A stretch of 64,000 nt of DNA from Micromonospora rubida (GTDB lineage Bacteria; Actinomycetota; Actinomycetes; Mycobacteriales; Micromonosporaceae), in the NCBI RefSeq assembly GCF_009908295.1, contig NZ_JAAALO010000001.1, positions 1,054,001 through 1,118,000 of the forward strand. Reading direction: 5' to 3'. Every line of letters starts with the position of its first letter. Positions within the stretch are counted from its first letter, which is position 1. Position numbers and translations under genes: made by a program. The notes under the pieces are model-generated. The model worked only from the letters and a program-made list of their open reading frames with translations. It was not told the DNA's origin and did no database searches. This document shows positions 59,786 through 64,000 of this stretch, in pieces.

Positions 59786-61546
59786 GTGAAACCCCCACCG
59801 CCACCGCTGATCAGACTGCGGCGCTCTGTCGCCTGGTTCGTGAGCCTGCTCCTGGTCTCCACGTTGCTCCCGGCCACCGCCGCCAAGGCCGACAACCCGA
59901 TCGTCCAGCACATCTACACCGCCGACCCGGCCCCGCTGGTGCACAGCGGCCGGGTGTACCTCTACACCGGCCACGACGAGGACGGCTCCACGTACTTCAC
60001 GATGAAGGAGTGGCGGGTCTGGTCGTCCGCCGACATGGTCAACTGGACCGACCACGGCTCGCCGCTCAACGTCGGCACCTTCAGCTGGGCGAAGGCGGAC
60101 GCGTGGGCTGGCCAGGTCATCGCCCGCAACGGCAAGTTCTACTGGTACGTGCCGGTGACCGCCAAGTCGACCAACTCGATGGCCATCGGGGTGGCGGTGG
60201 GCGACAGCCCCACCGGACCGTTCCACGACGCCATCGGCCGCCCCCTGGTGGCCAACGGCGAGATCGACCCGACCGTCTTCATCGACGACGACGGGCAGGC
60301 GTACCTCTACTGGGGCAACCCGAACCTGTGGTACGTGAAGCTGAACACCGACATGATCTCGTACTCCGGCAGCGCCACCAAGATTCCCCTCACCACCGCC
60401 GGGTTCGGCACCCGTAACGGCAACGCGAACCGGCCGACGCTGTACGAGGAAGGCCCCTGGGTCTACAAGCGCAACGGCACGTACTACAACGTGTTCGCGG
60501 CGGAGTGCTGCTCGGAGTTCATCGGCTACTCGACGGCCACCGGCCCGACCGGGCCGTGGACCTACCGCGGCACGATCATGCCCCGGCAGGGCGGCAGCTT
60601 CACCAACCACGCCGGGGTCATCGACTTCAACGGCGGCTCGTACTTCTTCTACCACAACGGGGCGCTGCCCGGCGGCGGTGGCTACACCCGGTCGGTCGCG
60701 GTGGAGAGGTTCGCCTACAACAGCAACGGCACCATCCCGACGATCAACATGACCACCACCGGCGCACCGCAGATCGGCACGCTGAACCCGTACGTGCGCC
60801 AGGAGGCCGAGACCATCGCCTGGGGCTCCGGCATCGAGACGGAGGTGTCCAGCGAGGGCGGGATGAACGTCGGCTTCATCGAGAACGGCGACTACATCAA
60901 GGTCAAGGGGGTGGCCTTCGGCACCGGCGCGTCGTCCTTCAGCGCCCGGGTGGCCTCGGCGACCAGCGGCGGCAACATCGAGGTCCGGCTGGACAGCCCC
61001 ACCGGCACCCGGGTGGGCGCCTGCGCCGGACCGGGCACCAGCGGCTGGCAGACCTGGCAGACCGTCTCCTGCCCGGTGACCGGCGCGTCCGGCACCCACG
61101 ACCTGTACCTGCGGTTCACCGGCGGCAGCGGCTACCTGTTCAACGTCAACTGGTGGCAGTTCCAGAACGCGTCCGGCCCGACGCCCACGCCGACGCCGAC
61201 CCCGACCGTGACCCCGACGCCGACCCCGACGGGCCCCGGGGGGTTGTCCTGTGGGGTCACCAACGAGGTGGTCAACACCTGGCAGGGCGGCTTCGAGGGC
61301 CGGCTGACCATCACCAACGGGCCCGTCCCGGTCACCGGCTGGCGGGTGAGCTTCACCTTCCCCAGCGGACAGACGGTGTCGCAGACCTGGAACGGCACCT
61401 ACAGCCAGCAGGGCAACCAGGTGACCGTCACCAACGCCAGCTACAACGGCCAGCTCGCCGCAGGCGCAACCACCACCGTCGGCTACATCAGCGCCACCAC
61501 CGGCAGCAACCAACCGCCGACCAACCTGACCTGCACACCCGCCTGA
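59786..61546 (+). CDS. Secreted GH43 arabinan/arabinoxylan hydrolase with CBM6 and CBM2
   Basis: 586 residues. The GTG start follows GGGAGG by 5-6 nt. Signal peptide to about residue 38 (WFVSLLLVSTLLPATAAKA). GH43 domain about 40-330: QHIYTADPAPLVHSGRVYLY (catalytic Asp), GEIDPTVFIDDDGQAYLYWG (second Asp), YEEGPWVYKRNGTYYNVFAA (acid Glu), as in arabinoxylan arabinofuranohydrolases with a CBM6. CBM6 about 335-460 (QEAETIAWGSGIETEVSSEG). A Thr/Pro linker follows, then CBM2 at about 490-586 (VVNTWQGGFEGRLTITNGPV). The enzyme would act on cellulose-associated arabinoxylan or arabinan. It starts the rightward arm, controlled by the LacI-type operator. Confidence 0.88.
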   Translation: MKPPPPPLIRLRRSVAWFVSLLLVSTLLPATAAKADNPIVQHIYTADPAPLVHSGRVYLYTGHDEDGSTYFTMKEWRVWSSADMVNWTDHGSPLNVGTFSWAKADAWAGQVIARNGKFYWYVPVTAKSTNSMAIGVAVGDSPTGPFHDAIGRPLVANGEIDPTVFIDDDGQAYLYWGNPNLWYVKLNTDMISYSGSATKIPLTTAGFGTRNGNANRPTLYEEGPWVYKRNGTYYNVFAAECCSEFIGYSTATGPTGPWTYRGTIMPRQGGSFTNHAGVIDFNGGSYFFYHNGALPGGGGYTRSVAVERFAYNSNGTIPTINMTTTGAPQIGTLNPYVRQEAETIAWGSGIETEVSSEGGMNVGFIENGDYIKVKGVAFGTGASSFSARVASATSGGNIEVRLDSPTGTRVGACAGPGTSGWQTWQTVSCPVTGASGTHDLYLRFTGGSGYLFNVNWWQFQNASGPTPTPTPTPTVTPTPTPTGPGGLSCGVTNEVVNTWQGGFEGRLTITNGPVPVTGWRVSFTFPSGQTVSQTWNGTYSQQGNQVTVTNASYNGQLAAGATTTVGYISATTGSNQPPTNLTCTPA

Positions 61547-61551
61547 CGATC

Positions 61552-61589
61552 GTGATGGTCCGCCCCGCCCCACCGGGGCGGACCATCAC
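61552..61589 (+). terminator. Hairpin between the GH43 and GH127 genes
   Basis: GTGATGGTCCGCCCCG and CGGGGCGGACCATCAC form a perfect 16-bp stem with a 6-nt loop, 5 bp after the GH43 stop. It should end or attenuate GH43 transcription; the GH127 gene 75 bp further would need read-through or its own promoter. Confidence 0.9.
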
Positions 61590-61663
61590 CCCACCACGTC
61601 CACCGCCCAGAACGAGTCCCCCCGGCCGGGCCCTGGTCCGAGCCGCAGTCCCATGGAGGTTCC

Positions 61664-63991
61664 ATGTCATCCCCGTCCCTCAGCCGACGCCAGCTGCTGC
61701 AGGCCGCCGGTGCCACCGCCCTCGTCTCCGCCGCCGGCGGCACCATCCTCGGTCAACTGCCGGCCGCCGCGGCGGTGGTCCCCCCGGCGCGGGCGGACAT
61801 CGGCGTCTCGGCGTACCCGTTCGACCTCGGTCAGGTACGGCTGACCGCCGGCCGCTTCCAGGACAACCAGAACCGCACGCTGAACTACCTGCGCTTCATC
61901 GACGTGGACCGGATGCTCTACAACTTCCGGGCCAACCACCGGCTCTCCACCAACGGGACCGCGACGAACGGCGGCTGGGATGCCCCGAACTTTCCCTTCC
62001 GCACCCACATGCAGGGGCACTTCCTCACCGCCTGGGCGCACGCCTACGCGGTGCTGGGCGACACCACGTGCCGGGACAAGGCCAACTACATGGTCGCTGA
62101 GCTGGCCAAGTGTCAGGCGAACAACAGTGCCGCCGGGTTCAACACCGGCTACCTGTCCGGCTTCCCCGAGTCCGACATCAGCGCGGTCGAAGCGGGCACG
62201 CCCGTCGCCGTGTCGTACTACTGCGTTCACAAGACCCTGGCCGGACTGCTCGACGTCTGGCGGTACATCGGCAACACCCAGGCCCGCGACGTCCTGCTGC
62301 GGTTCGCCGGCTGGGTCGAGTGGCGCACCGGCCGGCTGAACTACAACCAGATGCAGACGGTCCTGAACACCGAGTTCGGCGGCATGAACGAGGTGCTGAC
62401 CCAGCTCTACCAGTACACCGGTGACGGGCGCTGGCTCACCGTCGCCCAGCGGTTCGACCACGCCGCCGTCTACGACCCGCTCGCCGCGAACTCCGACACC
62501 CTCAACGGCAAGCACGCCAACACCATGCTGCCCAAGTTGGTCGGCGCGGCGAAGGAGTACAAGCAGACCGGCACCACCCGCTACCGCGACATCGCCAGCA
62601 ACTCGTGGAACATGATCGTCGGGGCGCACACCTACGCCATCGGCGGCAACAGCCAGTCCGAGCACTTCCGGCCACCCAACGCGATCGCCGGCTATCTCAA
62701 CAACGACACCTGCGAGCACTGCAACACCTACAACATGCTCAAGCTGACCCGGGAGCTGTGGCTGCTCGACCCGAACCGGGCCGCGTACTTCGACTACTAC
62801 GAGCGTGCTCTGCTCAACCACCTCATCGGCGCGCAGAACCCGGCCGACAGCCACGGCCACATCACCTACTTCACCCCGCTCCAGCCGGGCGGACGCCGGG
62901 GGGTCGGCCCGGCCTGGGGTGGCGGCACCTGGAGCACCGACTACAACTCGTTCTGGTGCTGCCAGGGCACCGGCATCGAGACGAACACGAAGCTGATGGA
63001 CTCCATCTACTTCTACAACGGCACGACGCTGACCGTGAACCTGTTCGTGCCGTCGGTGCTGACCTGGTCGCAGCGCGGGATCACCGTCACCCAGAGCACC
63101 AGCTACCCGGTCAGCGACACCAGCACGCTGACCCTGTCCGGCACGATGAGCGGGTCGTGGAGCATCCGGGTGCGGATCCCGGCGTGGACCACCAACGCGA
63201 CGATCGCCGTCAACGGGGCGACGCAGAGCGTGGCCACCACGCCCGGCAGCTACGCCACGGTCACCCGCACCTGGGCGGCGGGCGACACCATCACCGTACG
63301 GCTGCCGATGCGGGTGGTCGTGCAGGCGGCCAACGACAACGCCAACGTCGGCGCGGTCACGTACGGCCCGGCGGTGCTGTGCGGCAACTACGGCAACACG
63401 TCGTTGAGCTCCCTGCCGTCGCTGAACGTCTCGTCGATCACCCGGACCAGCACCAGTTCGTTGGCGTTCACCGCCACCGCGAACGGGTCCACGGTCAACC
63501 TCGGGCCGTTCCACGACGCCCAGGGCTTCAACTACACGGTCTACTGGAACACCAGCGGCGGTTCCAGTGCCAGCAGCCACCGCCTCGTCAACGTCGGCAC
63601 CGGCCTGGTCCTCGGCATCAAGGACATGTCCACCGCCGACGGCGGGCTCGCCGTGCAGTGGGGCGACAGCGGGACGGCCGACCACAACTGGGCCATCGTG
63701 ACCGATGGCGACGCGGTCCGGTTCCGCAACGTCAACAGCGGCAAGGTCCTCGGCGTGCAGAACATGTCCACCGCCGACAACGCCACCGTGTTGCAGTGGG
63801 CCGACAACGGCACCGCCGACCACCGGTGGACCCTCCTGGGCCAGGGCGACGGCACCTACAAGATCCGCAACATCAACAGCGGGAAGCTGCTCGGTATCCT
63901 CAACGGCTCGACCGCCTGGGGCGCACAGGCAGTGCAGGACTCCGACAACGGCAGCGCGGACAACCGCTGGCGGCTCGTCGCCAACCAGTAG
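61664..63991 (+). CDS. Secreted GH127 beta-L-arabinofuranosidase-type enzyme with ricin-type lectin domain
   Basis: 775 residues. A twin-arginine signal peptide is present (SLSRRQLLQAAGATALVSAA, then AAAAVVPPARA). The catalytic (alpha/alpha)6 and beta-sandwich parts match GH127/DUF1680: FRTHMQGHFLTAWAHAYAVL, VLNTEFGGMNEVLTQLYQYT, and the zinc-site region with Cys residues in YLNNDTCEHCNTYNMLKLTR and SFWCCQGTGIETNTKLMDSI, the latter holding the proposed nucleophile Cys. Residues about 635-775 form a CBM13 with Q-x-W motifs. Known GH127 enzymes release L-arabinose from beta-L-arabinofuranosides, such as hydroxyproline-linked arabinans of plant cell walls. The gene is complete within the window. 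Confidence 0.88.
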   Translation: MSSPSLSRRQLLQAAGATALVSAAGGTILGQLPAAAAVVPPARADIGVSAYPFDLGQVRLTAGRFQDNQNRTLNYLRFIDVDRMLYNFRANHRLSTNGTATNGGWDAPNFPFRTHMQGHFLTAWAHAYAVLGDTTCRDKANYMVAELAKCQANNSAAGFNTGYLSGFPESDISAVEAGTPVAVSYYCVHKTLAGLLDVWRYIGNTQARDVLLRFAGWVEWRTGRLNYNQMQTVLNTEFGGMNEVLTQLYQYTGDGRWLTVAQRFDHAAVYDPLAANSDTLNGKHANTMLPKLVGAAKEYKQTGTTRYRDIASNSWNMIVGAHTYAIGGNSQSEHFRPPNAIAGYLNNDTCEHCNTYNMLKLTRELWLLDPNRAAYFDYYERALLNHLIGAQNPADSHGHITYFTPLQPGGRRGVGPAWGGGTWSTDYNSFWCCQGTGIETNTKLMDSIYFYNGTTLTVNLFVPSVLTWSQRGITVTQSTSYPVSDTSTLTLSGTMSGSWSIRVRIPAWTTNATIAVNGATQSVATTPGSYATVTRTWAAGDTITVRLPMRVVVQAANDNANVGAVTYGPAVLCGNYGNTSLSSLPSLNVSSITRTSTSSLAFTATANGSTVNLGPFHDAQGFNYTVYWNTSGGSSASSHRLVNVGTGLVLGIKDMSTADGGLAVQWGDSGTADHNWAIVTDGDAVRFRNVNSGKVLGVQNMSTADNATVLQWADNGTADHRWTLLGQGDGTYKIRNINSGKLLGILNGSTAWGAQAVQDSDNGSADNRWRLVANQ

Positions 63992-64000
63992 GCGGCGATC

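Noticed and set aside
59471..61573. 700-residue open frame antisense to the GH43-CBM6-CBM2 gene
   Set aside because: Composition is shadow-like (Val, Gly, Asp, Arg repeats) with no family motif; the plus-strand enzyme explains it.
61667..63823. 718-residue open frame antisense to the GH127 gene
   Set aside because: High GC keeps antisense frames open; the plus strand has signal peptide, GH127 and lectin motifs.

Overview
The window is very GC-rich and densely coded, with many ATGA/GTGA start-stop overlaps. It carries a BTAD (AfsR/SARP-type) regulator, a complete actinobacterial hopanoid operon, secreted polysaccharide hydrolases with CBM2, CBM6 and ricin-type domains, and ECF sigma factors paired with single-span membrane proteins. 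This points to a filamentous actinomycete, most likely Micromonospora or a relative (inference from gene content and composition; no database search was possible).

Layout. 0.2-7.7 kb: a large BTAD/NB-ARC regulator, convergent with a DrrAB-type ABC exporter and its TetR gene; the TetR gene is divergent from a KstD-like FAD dehydrogenase across a perfect 12+12 bp inverted repeat. 7.7-12.7 kb: cobyric acid synthase, a Spo0M protein, a 74-residue protein, an MFS relic, a DUF1801 protein and a VOC-like relic. 12.7-18.9 kb: a lipid/envelope block of two DMT-type membrane proteins flanking a PAP2 phosphatase, then a glycosyltransferase fused to a WS/DGAT acyltransferase, and an overlapping SDR gene. 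18.9-27.6 kb: hopanoid operon hpnC-hpnD-hpnE-polyprenyl diphosphate synthase-shc-(hpnG::ispH)-hpnH, with a decayed dxs at its head (27.6-28.5 kb). 28.7-32.1 kb: relics (MFS tail, IS701-type transposase, unknown pseudogene) around an intact acyl-CoA oxidase. 32.3-36.8 kb: two ECF sigma factor/membrane-partner pairs separated by an intact IS5-type element. 37-39 kb: a phosphotransferase-fold protein and two small unknown genes.

39.1-44.8 kb: the most novel-looking locus. A TPR-CHAT (caspase-like) protein and a divergent GT4 glycosyltransferase with its own N-terminal domain are bracketed by two proteins that share one uncharacterised C-terminal module. In one it is attached to a transmembrane helix, in the other to an XRE-type DNA-binding domain. 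I propose it as a candidate conflict or signalling cassette.

44.9-46.3 kb: a secreted SH3-like protein and a mosaic of gene fragments (integrase / quinone oxidoreductase / TetR). 46.3-64 kb: an L-arabinose catabolic region. araB, araD, a YtfQRT-YjfF-type ABC importer, araA, a secreted GH43 and a LacI regulator read leftward. A GH43-CBM6-CBM2 and a GH127 beta-L-arabinofuranosidase-type enzyme read rightward. Near-identical LacI-type operators lie in front of both arms: secreted enzymes release arabinose, the importer takes it up, and AraA/B/D convert it to D-xylulose 5-phosphate.

No tRNA, rRNA, CRISPR array or riboswitch was recognised.
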